Of a DNA stretch of 32,017 nucleotides, positions 1 through 9,397 are shown one piece after another (position 1 is the stretch's first letter; each line of letters begins with the position of its first letter). The notes under the pieces are model-generated. The model saw only the letters and a list, made by a program, of their open reading frames with translations. It searched no databases and was not told the origin of the DNA. The position numbers and the translations under genes were made by a program. Where the stretch lies: assembly GCA_019058365.1 (NCBI GenBank), contig JAHPZE010000038.1:1-32017 (forward strand), in the 5' to 3' direction. This DNA is from Promethearchaeota archaeon. GTDB taxonomy: Archaea; Asgardarchaeota; Lokiarchaeia; Sigyniarchaeales; SOKP01.

Positions 1-14
1 GCTCCCCGAACACG

Positions 15-38
15 GAAAAAAATAGAAAAAAAAATAAA
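15..38 (-). terminator. Oligo-T tract downstream of the surface-protein gene
   Basis: On the minus strand, runs of T interrupted by single bases follow within 50 nt of the stop codon of the giant surface-protein gene. Archaeal RNA polymerase commonly terminates at oligo-T stretches. No strong stem-loop is visible. The same area overlaps a repeated sequence described separately. Confidence 0.35.
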
Positions 39-70
39 TACTTAGATACTAAATATAAAAAAAATTATTC
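26..70 (+). repeat. Direct repeat copy A, matching 5366-5410
   Basis: A 45-nt stretch resembles 5366-5410. The best block is 32-53 against 5370-5391, identical in 21 of 22 positions and containing TTAGATACTAA. Similarity continues loosely with a 2-nt length difference, and both copies end in TTATTC. Copy B sits exactly where a promoter for the gene at 5413 would be; copy A lies just past the 3' end of the surface-protein gene with no plus-strand gene after it. Low sequence complexity raises the chance of coincidence. Confidence 0.45.
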
Positions 71-3000
71 TATTTCTTGTCTAAATTCCCGTCGAGCGAT
101 CAATCTTTTTCTTAAGATATACAAGGTTACTACACTGATAGCTGCGATAGAAGTTATACTTATTACTATTGCGAAGATAATAATGGGATCAATACCTTTA
201 TATTTCACATTAACTATATTAATTGATACATTCTTTATTGATTCAGTATTGTTTGCTTTGTCTACTGCATAATATGATATTATATGATTTCCTAAAGTAT
301 AATTTGATAAATTAAATGGCTGAACATAGTCAACCCATTCATCATCATCGATCTTATATTTGATCTTTGCTACACCAGTACCAAGACCATCATCCGCAAT
401 CAAAGTGAAATAGGTTGAGTTTAATACTTTGTTAGATCCACTATATGGATTAAAGGAAATGTTTGTTGCTGGTGGGATGGTATCTTTAATAACAGTTAAC
501 ATATTAAGGATTTCACCCCCTAAAGAATTGTTTGCGTAAAATCGAATAATAACATTTCCTTCTGGCATGGAATCCCAAACGAGTTGATCAATGGTTCCAG
601 TTAAGCCAGTAAAAAAGTAATTATGTAATCCCTCATCTAAAGTATACCATGTACAATTTAGAGTGCCCAATATACGAAGTATAATCTCAAACTCAAAGGT
701 TATATTATTAAAGATCTGGTTTGAAATTGGTTTTATAATATTTAAACCATAACCAACATTAAAGTTAATCTGAACCTCTCGTGTATTTATATGCTGATCA
801 CCACCAAGCGCTGGATAACCAGTATCATTTGCCCATACACATAAAATATATTCTCCATCTTCAAGAAACCAAATATCAGGATCTGTCTCATAGATCTGAT
901 AATCTGCTGTACCTCCTTGAGGTGAAAGATCCACCCAATTACTGGATGACTTATTTAAAATACCGTACCAGATTGTATCTGTATCTAAATCTGGACTCGA
1001 AATATTAACAGTAATATAATTATCTAAAATATCTTCTTGGGCTATGGAATGAACAAGAATGGTAGGTGGTGTCGAATCAATTCGATCAGCATCGTAAGTC
1101 CAACCAGAAATATCATATTCCCATACAATATCATATGTTGAATTTATTTCTATTATTCGATTTCTCCAAGAATCAGCAATAAGTACATTCCCATTAGGCA
1201 ATTTATCACAATCTCTTGGCCATAGTAAATCAATTTGAGATTGATTCACTTCCCACACTATTTTACCAATAGGATCTATTTCTATACACCGATGATTCAT
1301 TGAATCTGCGATCAAAGTATTCCCATTTTTTAATCTATCCGCATTGTGTGGTCCAAAAAGTTTTGAATGGTTTTGAGCAGGAAGAAGGGGATTAACATAT
1401 AATAAATCTCCATATTGCCAAACTATATCACCAGCAGGATTAACCTCAATTACCGTATCATAATTCCGCAATGTTATTAATGTATTTCCATTCGGTAATC
1501 TGTCAACATCGTTTAAATGGACCCAGTCATCTGGAATCGGTTCTGGATGAGAAAGATGATCAATACTTCGCCATTCCCATACAATATCATATGTAGAATT
1601 CACCTCAATTACTCTATCTTGACTCATATCTGCGATTAAGTAATTACCATTAGATAATTTATCAACATCATGCACTTCATGATTATGAGTTTCTGGACCA
1701 GTTATGGTATAATTCCAAACCACTTCATAAGTTGGTGTCATTTCAACAATATTGTTTACTAAGGGAGCTGTAGGATTTATGAGAACATCATCACAAATAC
1801 TAAAGAGATAATTGCCATTTGATAATCGTTCAGCATCCCATGTTATTTTACCTTCTTCATGATAAGACCATAAAACATCTCCTTCTGGACTGACTTCTCT
1901 TAAATTAGGAGAAATTAAAGTATTTCCGGGAAATGGTTTGGAGGGGTCATATTGAGAGCTTAAATTAATTTTGAATTTTACAACATCATAATCCCTTTGT
2001 ACTATTGCCCTGCTGGTTGGATGTGCCCCTCCTTCCATTACTATGTCTTTTGCCCATGTGTGAAGTGTATATGAATGTAAATGTTTCAGGAATACCTGAG
2101 TAGGACCAGTATATGTTATATTTCCACTTGTTAGCCAATTTTTGTCAGTATTATCATAAATTCGATAATACATCTCATCATACCAGGGATCTTGATTTTC
2201 TAAAGTGATTGTAATTGAGATAGACCCTATATAAGTTATATTACTAGGACTTTTAATATTAATTATTGGAAACAGAGTATCTAAGCGATCAGCATCATAA
2301 TTAGCCCCTAATGTATCATAATACCATACAACCTCTTTAGTATTCATATCAATTTCCCAAATTCTATTATTTCCATTACTCATTTGCGCTGTATCACAAA
2401 TTAACAGATTTCCATTAGGCAATATATCAGCATCGCGAGGCCATCCTAAATATTCATCCTCAGTGGAGGTAGGGGCATATTCCCATATTATTTCTTTAGT
2501 AGTCTTATTAACTTCGATTATACGATGATTTTCTGAATCTGCTATAAGGATCGTACCTTGAGGTGTGAATTCGGGATTATGTTGATGGTGACAGAGAGTA
2601 TAATTTCCATATTCTCCATATTCCCAAATAATATTACCTGAGGTATTAACAATTATTACCATATCAAAATTTCGTAAACTGATCATTGTCGAACCATCAG
2701 GCAAACGATCAGCATCATTTAAGTGAGTCCAATCCCATCCTCCTTCAAGCAAAGGATCTCCATCAGGAGATTGACCATAAATAAAATGATCTGCAGCGTT
2801 CCACCCCCATTTAATTGTTCCATTTCTATAACATTCTATCGCTCGATTATTAGATGTATCAGCAATTAGGAATGTTTCATGTCCATTCTCATCGTATCCG
2901 AGATAATCTACATCATGCGTAAAGTTTAGTGGACGACCACCAACGATTGAAAGATTCCATACAACGTCAGAAGTTGTAATATTTATTTCCTTGATTACAG

Positions 3001-5110
3001 CATTAGCAGAAGTAGCGCCGCCATAATCTACTGCTAAAATATTTCCATTAGGAAGCATTTCTAGATCTGCAGCACTAATAGGAGTAGACCAGGACCAGAT
3101 GGTATTTCCCGTACCATCAATAATTTTAAGTGTTGATCCATCAGCTAAAAGGGTATGATCTCTAAATTCGTAAATAGATGTACAATTAACTGTAAATATT
3201 GGACTAAGAGATCTCTCATTATTTGAACTGTTAATACAGAATCTTATTTTATTATTAATCTCAGAAAATTCATCGAATCTAACAGAACTCACTGATATCA
3301 TTTCCTTAGCTGTTGATCCATCAGAACCAGTTACAACGATTTCGGGTGATGGAAACCAATCTTGGAACATTATTGAAGCACCATGCTCAACAATTATTCC
3401 CACTTTAGCAACAGCACCCGGAATAGGGTAGTAATCCGACTGATCAAAAGCACCATCCCAAGAAGTTATTTTAATTGATCCAACATCATAATATACCGCA
3501 TATGTATCACCATCAATAGAGTACTGACCAATCCAATTGTCACCTTCCCTAATAATTCTAAGCCATATTGGACTAGATTGACTAGGTATAACCTCATTTA
3601 TTAAAGAATCTGAAATACCATTCATATAGTAAAACGAAATATTGACTTGATCTGATTCATTTTTAATAATTAATTTAAGAGCATTCATCTCATCAAGATA
3701 AACAATTATCCCTGCTGATTTATTTTCATTTAAGTTAATTATATTCATTTTAACATTAACTTCAAACGAACCCGCTATATTTTGAGTGATATAGGGTGCA
3801 TCATGTATTGTTGAATTCCAGATGTGGTCACCTGAATCTGTAAAGGTAAGACCAGTTGTATCTTCTATTAAAATGCCATTTGAAGGATTTTGAAGTTCCC
3901 AACTTTTTTGCAGATTGCCATCATTGAATTCATCGGAATATGGATTCATAAATGCTGTTGGTTCTCTCCCATTAATTGAAAAGGCGTATTGAGCTGTGTA
4001 CTTATCGATTCCATTCGTTTCATCCTGTATCGAAATATGCGCTGCTGGATTATCAACATCTGTTTGGTATGGCTGAAAATCGCTAAAAATTACTGGACTT
4101 TTAATTTCCGTGATATTGACTGTATATGTATTCGATATAGCAATATTATCATTCATATCATTAATTTTAAACTTGATTTTATTTTCATCTTCACTATAAT
4201 GATTGAAGGGGACCTCATGAACGGTCATAGTTTCAGTACTTGTCGTAGTGTTGGTACCCGTACATTCAATCCAAGGTGTTATTTCCCAATCATCAAATGT
4301 AGCATTTGTATTATCCCCAACAAACATACCTACTTGAGTTAAATGAGTTAGGGGTACGTCACTAAAACCTAAAAGATTAAAATTAGTTCCATCGAGAGAA
4401 TAGAATCCTGCAAACTCATCTCCAGAGCGGATTATTCGCATCCAGAGGTCATCTACAAGACCCACTGTGTATACAGCTATACGAGAACCTATACCACTTA
4501 TAGAAGACCATAATGCAATATTATACGATCCTGCTCCAAATGGTACAAAAGTATATTGATATAAGAAAAAATTATCAAGCTCATCGCATATTAATAGTCC
4601 TGCAATGTCCCATCCCTCCAGTAAAGTAGCGGATACTTTTACTTGTGCCGTAACATCACCCGAGATTGTTTGATACATGAAAGGAGCATTACGAGAATTG
4701 CCACCCCAAGTATGGTCACCGTTTAGATCTGTAATAGTTATATTTGTTCCACTCTCTACAAAACTACCGTTATCTTGATTGCGAAATGACCAAAAATCCC
4801 CAATTTTATTATCATTGAAATCGTCTCTATATGGATTACTAAAATTTGTAGGCTCAGATCCATTTGTGGCGAAAGCAAAATATCCCGAATCAACATTTAA
4901 GCCGCTTTCTGAATCAATTACCTGTATTGTTACATCTGGTGTTATATCATTTGTTTCATCGGGAGAAAAATTAGAAAATGATGGAGGTGTAGAACCAGCA
5001 GAACGAGGTTTTTGATGAATAGATTGATTCATTGAGGTACTATTTATTATTGTAGTAACAATTAGTATAAATAAAATAAAATATGATTTATTTCTCTTTA
5101 AAGCTTTCAT
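65..5110 (-). CDS. Giant surface protein: two concanavalin-like modules, two ASST-like propellers, C-terminal membrane anchor
   Basis: A 1681-residue secreted protein. It has an N-terminal signal helix (about residues 9-26) and a C-terminal transmembrane helix (about 1637-1662) followed by a short Arg-rich tail, so the bulk should lie outside the cell. In order: two related modules near residues 92-280 and 390-590, each opening with an F-N-D motif and resembling DUF1349/LamG-like sandwiches; two beta-propellers near 647-945 and 1057-1347 built from repeats such as LPNGNTLI, ADSxNHRxIEV and IVWEY, as in arylsulfotransferase-like/NHL propellers; then Ig-like domains, the last resembling OmpL47-type repeats. 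Many N-x-S/T sequons suggest glycosylation. I do not claim sulfotransferase activity; such propellers are often non-enzymatic in archaeal surface proteins. The ATG at 5108-5110 directly precedes the signal helix. It is transcribed divergently from two GT-C-like genes that could act in surface glycan assembly. Confidence 0.85.
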   Translation of the reverse strand: MKALKRNKSYFILFILIVTTIINSTSMNQSIHQKPRSAGSTPPSFSNFSPDETNDITPDVTIQVIDSESGLNVDSGYFAFATNGSEPTNFSNPYRDDFNDNKIGDFWSFRNQDNGSFVESGTNITITDLNGDHTWGGNSRNAPFMYQTISGDVTAQVKVSATLLEGWDIAGLLICDELDNFFLYQYTFVPFGAGSYNIALWSSISGIGSRIAVYTVGLVDDLWMRIIRSGDEFAGFYSLDGTNFNLLGFSDVPLTHLTQVGMFVGDNTNATFDDWEITPWIECTGTNTTTSTETMTVHEVPFNHYSEDENKIKFKINDMNDNIAISNTYTVNITEIKSPVIFSDFQPYQTDVDNPAAHISIQDETNGIDKYTAQYAFSINGREPTAFMNPYSDEFNDGNLQKSWELQNPSNGILIEDTTGLTFTDSGDHIWNSTIHDAPYITQNIAGSFEVNVKMNIINLNENKSAGIIVYLDEMNALKLIIKNESDQVNISFYYMNGISDSLINEVIPSQSSPIWLRIIREGDNWIGQYSIDGDTYAVYYDVGSIKITSWDGAFDQSDYYPIPGAVAKVGIIVEHGASIMFQDWFPSPEIVVTGSDGSTAKEMISVSSVRFDEFSEINNKIRFCINSSNNERSLSPIFTVNCTSIYEFRDHTLLADGSTLKIIDGTGNTIWSWSTPISAADLEMLPNGNILAVDYGGATSANAVIKEINITTSDVVWNLSIVGGRPLNFTHDVDYLGYDENGHETFLIADTSNNRAIECYRNGTIKWGWNAADHFIYGQSPDGDPLLEGGWDWTHLNDADRLPDGSTMISLRNFDMVIIVNTSGNIIWEYGEYGNYTLCHHQHNPEFTPQGTILIADSENHRIIEVNKTTKEIIWEYAPTSTEDEYLGWPRDADILPNGNLLICDTAQMSNGNNRIWEIDMNTKEVVWYYDTLGANYDADRLDTLFPIINIKSPSNITYIGSISITITLENQDPWYDEMYYRIYDNTDKNWLTSGNITYTGPTQVFLKHLHSYTLHTWAKDIVMEGGAHPTSRAIVQRDYDVVKFKINLSSQYDPSKPFPGNTLISPNLREVSPEGDVLWSYHEEGKITWDAERLSNGNYLFSICDDVLINPTAPLVNNIVEMTPTYEVVWNYTITGPETHNHEVHDVDKLSNGNYLIADMSQDRVIEVNSTYDIVWEWRSIDHLSHPEPIPDDWVHLNDVDRLPNGNTLITLRNYDTVIEVNPAGDIVWQYGDLLYVNPLLPAQNHSKLFGPHNADRLKNGNTLIADSMNHRCIEIDPIGKIVWEVNQSQIDLLWPRDCDKLPNGNVLIADSWRNRIIEINSTYDIVWEYDISGWTYDADRIDSTPPTILVHSIAQEDILDNYITVNISSPDLDTDTIWYGILNKSSSNWVDLSPQGGTADYQIYETDPDIWFLEDGEYILCVWANDTGYPALGGDQHINTREVQINFNVGYGLNIIKPISNQIFNNITFEFEIILRILGTLNCTWYTLDEGLHNYFFTGLTGTIDQLVWDSMPEGNVIIRFYANNSLGGEILNMLTVIKDTIPPATNISFNPYSGSNKVLNSTYFTLIADDGLGTGVAKIKYKIDDDEWVDYVQPFNLSNYTLGNHIISYYAVDKANNTESIKNVSINIVNVKYKGIDPIIIFAIVISITSIAAISVVTLYILRKRLIARREFRQEIE

Positions 5111-5290
5111 TAATAACGCCGTTTACAAATTTGTATTAAATTCGATTCACTTTTTATTTTTAAATATAATACTATCATCATCTCCTTAAAAATATTGTAG
5201 ATTCTATTAATAATTACCAGTACTGGCTGAATTTATTGCAAGTTAATAATTATTTTTCATTTTGAATAAATTTAAATCTTAATTGATCCG

Positions 5291-5308
5291 AATGTGATGC
5301 AATGTGAT
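5291..5308 (+). promoter_or_regulatory. Tandem AATGTGAT octamers, one helical turn apart
   Basis: AATGTGAT occurs at 5291-5298 and again at 5301-5308, separated by GC. The 10-bp period places both copies on the same DNA face, as expected of a tandem operator for a regulator in the divergent promoter region. The regulator is unknown; chance duplication is possible. Confidence 0.3.
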
Positions 5309-5365
5309 AACAGTTTTAAATTAAGCTTAAATTTACATTGATTCATAAACCATGAGAAAATAAAT

Positions 5366-5410
5366 AAAAAAATAAATATTTAGATACTAAAAATTTAAAC
5401 AAACTTATTC
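5366..5410 (+). repeat. Direct repeat copy B, in the promoter position of the gene at 5413
   Basis: Matches 26-70, with 21 of 22 identities over 5370-5391. Inside it, TTTAG-ATA-CTAAA is an inverted repeat with 5-bp arms. The AAATAAATATTTA block is placed about 35 nt before the ATG at 5413, suitable for an archaeal TATA box giving a very short leader. Confidence 0.45.
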
Positions 5411-5412
5411 AG

Positions 5413-6540
5413 ATGAATTTCTTTAAAAAATTAAATAAAGTTCTGTTTAAATACAAAACAGAATTTATCGTTTTCATTATATTTCTTTTATATTTGATTA
5501 TTATAAGAATAATAATTCCAATCGTTTATATTCCTTTTTTAGGGGAATTAGATTATGATTGGGATAGTTATTTTAGAATGTCAAATGATATCACATCTAT
5601 ATTTAGACGTGAGATAGTTGCACCATTTTGTTTTAGACCATTAATGCCATTTTTAGCTGGCTTATTACCGTTCGATTTAAGAACAAGTTATTTTTTTATT
5701 AATTTTATCGCAGTCTATTTAACCGGGATTGTACTTTTTTTCACCTTACGATTAAAATTCAGTAAAATGCTTTCAATAATAGGTCTTTTTTTTTTCTGTT
5801 TCTTAAACTACATTGAGGTTATATATAGATCTATTTTTCAATTCTTCTTTTCACCTTTTTATCATATATATTTTTATGAAATATATAATGTAGATACTCT
5901 GGCATTTCTTTTCTTAATGATTTGTTTTTATTGTATTTTATCTTCAAAAAATTCATTATATTCAATTTTTCTAGTGTTAGGATTATTAATAAAAGAAACT
6001 ATTCTGTTTACAATACCAGTATTCATTCTACATATATGTTTCGAAAGAGTAAGATCTGAGAATAAAAAAGTAAGATACTTTAGTTTATTAAAAAACTTAA
6101 TGTACATTTTACCTGGTATATTAGTTTATAGCTTAATGCACGTCTATATTATACCAAAATCTGTTGTTGGAACCGTTTGGGATTTATATTACGAAGGCAA
6201 TGAATACCTTTCAGTTGATATGATAATGATATTCGTTAAAATGAGAATTATAGATCTATTTGAAGGAAATGGCTTCTTCCAATGGACGGTTGGCATATGG
6301 GGATTAATCCTTATAATGTTGATTTCCTTCAACACAAAAGAAGAGATCTTTAAATGGATGAAACTATACGGGATTTTTATGGTTCTTATATATAGTCAAA
6401 TGTTCTTGGGAATTGCGGTTAAAAAGTATATTTATTACGGATTTTTTCCTATGATTTATTTAGGTGTCTCAGGATTAAACTGTCTAAAGGAGGGGTTACA
6501 AAATTATTTTAATTATGATTTTTTGATATATTTAATATAA
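5413..6540 (+). CDS. Polytopic membrane protein, GT-C glycosyltransferase-like
   Basis: A 375-residue, very hydrophobic protein with roughly 9-10 predicted membrane helices. After the first helix comes an acidic loop (DYDWDSYFRMSND, about residues 45-57), then an RPLMPFLAGLLP segment. The central VDTLAFLFLMICF and GLLIKET segments are typical of GT-C polytopic transferases that use polyprenyl-phosphate sugars. The substrate cannot be read from the sequence, and assignment to GT-C is by pattern rather than a clear catalytic signature. The start lacks a clear Shine-Dalgarno sequence and a TATA-like block is close by, consistent with a nearly leaderless transcript. Only 17 nt separate it from the next gene, which is of similar type, so the two are likely cotranscribed and may glycosylate the neighbouring giant surface protein (inference). 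Confidence 0.6.
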   Translation: MNFFKKLNKVLFKYKTEFIVFIIFLLYLIIIRIIIPIVYIPFLGELDYDWDSYFRMSNDITSIFRREIVAPFCFRPLMPFLAGLLPFDLRTSYFFINFIAVYLTGIVLFFTLRLKFSKMLSIIGLFFFCFLNYIEVIYRSIFQFFFSPFYHIYFYEIYNVDTLAFLFLMICFYCILSSKNSLYSIFLVLGLLIKETILFTIPVFILHICFERVRSENKKVRYFSLLKNLMYILPGILVYSLMHVYIIPKSVVGTVWDLYYEGNEYLSVDMIMIFVKMRIIDLFEGNGFFQWTVGIWGLILIMLISFNTKEEIFKWMKLYGIFMVLIYSQMFLGIAVKKYIYYGFFPMIYLGVSGLNCLKEGLQNYFNYDFLIYLI

Positions 6541-6557
6541 AGTCGTAGGTATCATGT

Positions 6558-7892
6558 ATGTATATAAATTGGACAAATCTTTCCAATAAAAAAAAGCTAA
6601 TTACTGTTTTTATAATTTCAATCTGTATCCAATTAACTATCTTTTTATTAATCCAATCTTCTGGTTGGTTGTCTCAAGTGAGTTCTGATGATCCATGGTT
6701 TGTTTTTCTAACGCAAACTATTGAACCGTACACAGATTTTAAATTTTGGTATCAGCCAACTGCAAGTCAGTTTCTATTTAAAGAGTGGTTACCTTACTTA
6801 AATTTAATTAATTTAGTCAATAATCCTGAACATTTACGTCCTTTCATTTATCCACCTCTTTTTTTTTATGTATTAATTATTCCATCTTTTATTAATGTTA
6901 ATTTGGTTGTTGTTCCTTTACTTCTATCAAATATTTTATTGCCTATCGTTGTATATAATCTCTTAAATAAAGTTTTTGAACAAAAAGTTGCGGAATGGGG
7001 ATTTATTAGCACAGCATTATGCCCATTGTATCTTTTTTATAGTGGGGGTATGGCATTAAACTCTTCTTTGATTACATTATTCTTCGTCTTATCATTATAT
7101 TATATCTCAATTAATCGGTTCAACTATGCCATAATATTTTTATCCATATCTATTCTTTTCAAACAAATAGTTATCCTTTTAGTTCCACCAATTCTGTTTT
7201 ATCTTATATTAAAATCTAACTTAGGCAGAGAAAAGGTGACATATTTGAATTATATAAAGAAATTTCTTCAATACTCAGCAATTTTGACATTAACATTATT
7301 TATAGGTTCTTTGCCTTGGATTTTGATTTCTCCTAATAATTATATAATATCATTAACTGCATATGGAACATTTAGACCAACTTTACGTCCCTATTTTGGA
7401 CCCTTATATGGACATTACAATATACCAAGATTTTGGTATGATTTTTTAATATATTTAAATGCACCATATGAAGTATTTTATGTGTTTGGATTTCTTAATT
7501 TCTCGTATGTTGGTTTAATAATTATAGAAATCGCAGTTATTGTAATGATATACTATTGGTATCAGAAGAATATTTTAGATTGGAAAAAATTTCTTAATAT
7601 TATCATTTATACAACATTTTTAACTTACCTCTTTTTTCCAAGAGGGACCTATAAATATTATTATTCCTTTTTGATCCCACTTATTGTTCTATGGATATGT
7701 TTTAATTTTGATACTGTATTGTCATACAATGGCTTCAAAAGAAAAAATTGGTTATTAACTATTATATTGGTTTCGATAACTTTTATGCTAATACATCGTT
7801 ATTATTATCAATTATTAGTTTGGGCGATATTTATCTATATTCTAATAAAGAATAGGACTTTAGCCAAAAAAAAAATTATGAAACTTTTATGA
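6558..7892 (+). CDS. Polytopic membrane mannosyltransferase-like protein (GT-C fold)
   Basis: A 444-residue integral membrane protein with about 10-11 hydrophobic helices. The loop after helix 1 contains SSDDPWFVF, giving adjacent acidic residues where GT-C enzymes carry catalytic or metal-binding Asp. YPPLFFYVLIIP and LSISILFKQIVILLVPP further in resemble the conserved helices of GT87/PIG-M-like mannosyltransferases. I infer transfer of a sugar from a lipid-phosphate donor on the outer face of the membrane; donor and acceptor are unknown. It follows the previous gene by 17 nt. The chosen ATG at 6558 opens directly into a short polar segment and the first helix; an overlapping ATG at 6554 is in another frame. 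The stop overlaps an ATG that opens a 14-codon frame, not called as a gene. Confidence 0.62.
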   Translation: MYINWTNLSNKKKLITVFIISICIQLTIFLLIQSSGWLSQVSSDDPWFVFLTQTIEPYTDFKFWYQPTASQFLFKEWLPYLNLINLVNNPEHLRPFIYPPLFFYVLIIPSFINVNLVVVPLLLSNILLPIVVYNLLNKVFEQKVAEWGFISTALCPLYLFYSGGMALNSSLITLFFVLSLYYISINRFNYAIIFLSISILFKQIVILLVPPILFYLILKSNLGREKVTYLNYIKKFLQYSAILTLTLFIGSLPWILISPNNYIISLTAYGTFRPTLRPYFGPLYGHYNIPRFWYDFLIYLNAPYEVFYVFGFLNFSYVGLIIIEIAVIVMIYYWYQKNILDWKKFLNIIIYTTFLTYLFFPRGTYKYYYSFLIPLIVLWICFNFDTVLSYNGFKRKNWLLTIILVSITFMLIHRYYYQLLVWAIFIYILIKNRTLAKKKIMKLL

Positions 7893-7981
7893 ATGATACA
7901 AAAACAATATCTTTAAATGAAGACATTAGTTAACCTAAAATAACATCCAGAATCAAAAGCAAAAACCCTTATACTCTAAAA

Positions 7982-9397
7982 TCATAGTATCTCACTAGAT
8001 TTCGTAGAAAGCTCAGAAATTAAAATTTTTTTCTTTTTATAACGTTTAATAAAAAGAATGATACAATATATTGAACTAATTAAAATAATGATGATGAGAT
8101 ATAAGACTAAAGCATTTAGATTATAAATTTCTTGTCCGAAATTAAATAAAACTCCCTTACTAATACCTAAAATTATGCTTATAATTCCATAAATAATAAG
8201 AGAAATAGAGATTATAACAAAAACCATATGATACTGTTTTTTATTCTTAATATATTTACCTAAATAATAAAATGGAATTGCGACTATGATGCTTACGATA
8301 ATGATTAAGGGAATTAATAAAACTAATAATACTGTTGTTTTTTCAAATGCGAAATAATCAAAAAAAACACTGGCAGTTATGTAAATAATCAACGGGTGAA
8401 ATAAAAATATTTCATATAGTTTTTCTCCTGGAAATACCAATATTCGATTGATTCTTTTGTTTTTATTTAAAGCATTAACTATGAATATAAAAAATGTAAT
8501 GGTTAATAGCGGATTATAAAGTATTATCGGAAAGTCCAGGAAGGTATATCTCCATATTGTAAAAATAACATATGTTATCATTAGGATAATAAAAAAACTA
8601 AATGCAAGCAAACCCGATTTGCGATTCTGTAAAAATCTATAGCTTTTTTCAGGTTCTTTTCCAATCCAATATCCAATAATCATCCCAAAAAAGAAATCAA
8701 AATATCGAAGAGTTGTTACGCCAAATTGCCACCAGTATAAATCTTGCTGAAAAATTGCAAAAATATCTCTCTTTAATGTCCAAAAGATTGAATTAGAGAA
8801 AGCAAGATAAATTACATATAAGATTAGTGTTAATAGCACTGTCAATCTAAAGTTTTTTCTCAAAAAATGATAAAATACAGGAAAAATTAAATAACAAATC
8901 AGGATAAATGTAATAAACCAATGAGAGCTTTCAATGCGTAAAAAAACTGAAAGAGGCTGCGTAGGAATCGATTGCAAACCACTCATGTGAATTAGTATTG
9001 AATTAATAGAATAAAAATGACCCTTAACGAATAAATAAAAAACAACATAAGCTAAAGTTGCGATTAAAAAGATTGGAAATATTCTAACTAATCTTTTTTT
9101 ATACCATTCTTTCCATGAATGGTTATCATAATTTGATTTAGTTAAAATATATGTTAAAAGAAGCCCGCTTAAAAAGGCATACATATCCCCTGAAAAATCA
9201 CCTAATTCAATAAAAGATTTGATGATTATATTCGAATGTGTTTGTAATGGAAGGAATCCAGCGAAATAGTAACAATGCCATACTATCATTTGCAAAAGGG
9301 CTATCGTTTTTAAAGAGTTTATAGATATTGATAAACTTCCGAAGTGCTCTAGTTTTTCTTGCTCTTGGACTAAGACTAATTTTTCCTTATATCTCAT
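7982..9397 (-). CDS. Acyltransferase family 3 membrane protein (OafA/YrhL-like)
   Basis: A 471-residue multipass protein of the acyltransferase-3 family (PF01757). The first helix carries the expected segment INSLKTIALLQMIVWHCYY, with the conserved His at residue 41. This is followed by FLSGLLLTYIL, an Arg-rich loop with KKRLVRIFP, and about ten more hydrophobic helices. Members transfer acyl groups, often O-acetyl, from the cytoplasm to sugars or lipids at the membrane. The C-terminus carries a Lys-rich tail. It is convergent with the GT-C-like gene pair and near the giant surface protein, so modification of surface glycans is a reasonable guess, not shown by sequence. Family call is firm; substrate unknown. 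Confidence 0.85.
   Translation of the reverse strand: MRYKEKLVLVQEQEKLEHFGSLSISINSLKTIALLQMIVWHCYYFAGFLPLQTHSNIIIKSFIELGDFSGDMYAFLSGLLLTYILTKSNYDNHSWKEWYKKRLVRIFPIFLIATLAYVVFYLFVKGHFYSINSILIHMSGLQSIPTQPLSVFLRIESSHWFITFILICYLIFPVFYHFLRKNFRLTVLLTLILYVIYLAFSNSIFWTLKRDIFAIFQQDLYWWQFGVTTLRYFDFFFGMIIGYWIGKEPEKSYRFLQNRKSGLLAFSFFIILMITYVIFTIWRYTFLDFPIILYNPLLTITFFIFIVNALNKNKRINRILVFPGEKLYEIFLFHPLIIYITASVFFDYFAFEKTTVLLVLLIPLIIIVSIIVAIPFYYLGKYIKNKKQYHMVFVIISISLIIYGIISIILGISKGVLFNFGQEIYNLNALVLYLIIIILISSIYCIILFIKRYKKKKILISELSTKSSEIL

Larger units (their letters stand above)
5111..5412. promoter_or_regulatory. Divergent intergenic region between surface protein and GT-C-like gene
   Basis: About 300 nt without a gene, between divergent start codons. 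For the minus-strand gene, an A/T box near 5156-5172 (TATTATATTTAAAAATA on the minus strand) lies about 50 nt upstream of the ATG and fits a TATA element. For the plus-strand gene, the A/T-rich block 5366-5391 is 22-47 nt upstream of its ATG. A tandem pair of AATGTGAT octamers, 10 bp apart, sits at 5291-5308. No open reading frame here looks real. Confidence 0.4.

Noticed and set aside
3989..4342. A 117-codon plus-strand open frame inside the giant surface-protein gene
   Set aside because: Antisense to a strongly supported coding region; its translation is Ile/Cys-rich with no domain pattern.
7889..7933. A 14-codon frame starting at an ATG that overlaps the stop of the second GT-C-like gene
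   Set aside because: Too short, no ribosome binding site of its own and no recognisable product; it might be a remnant but cannot be supported.
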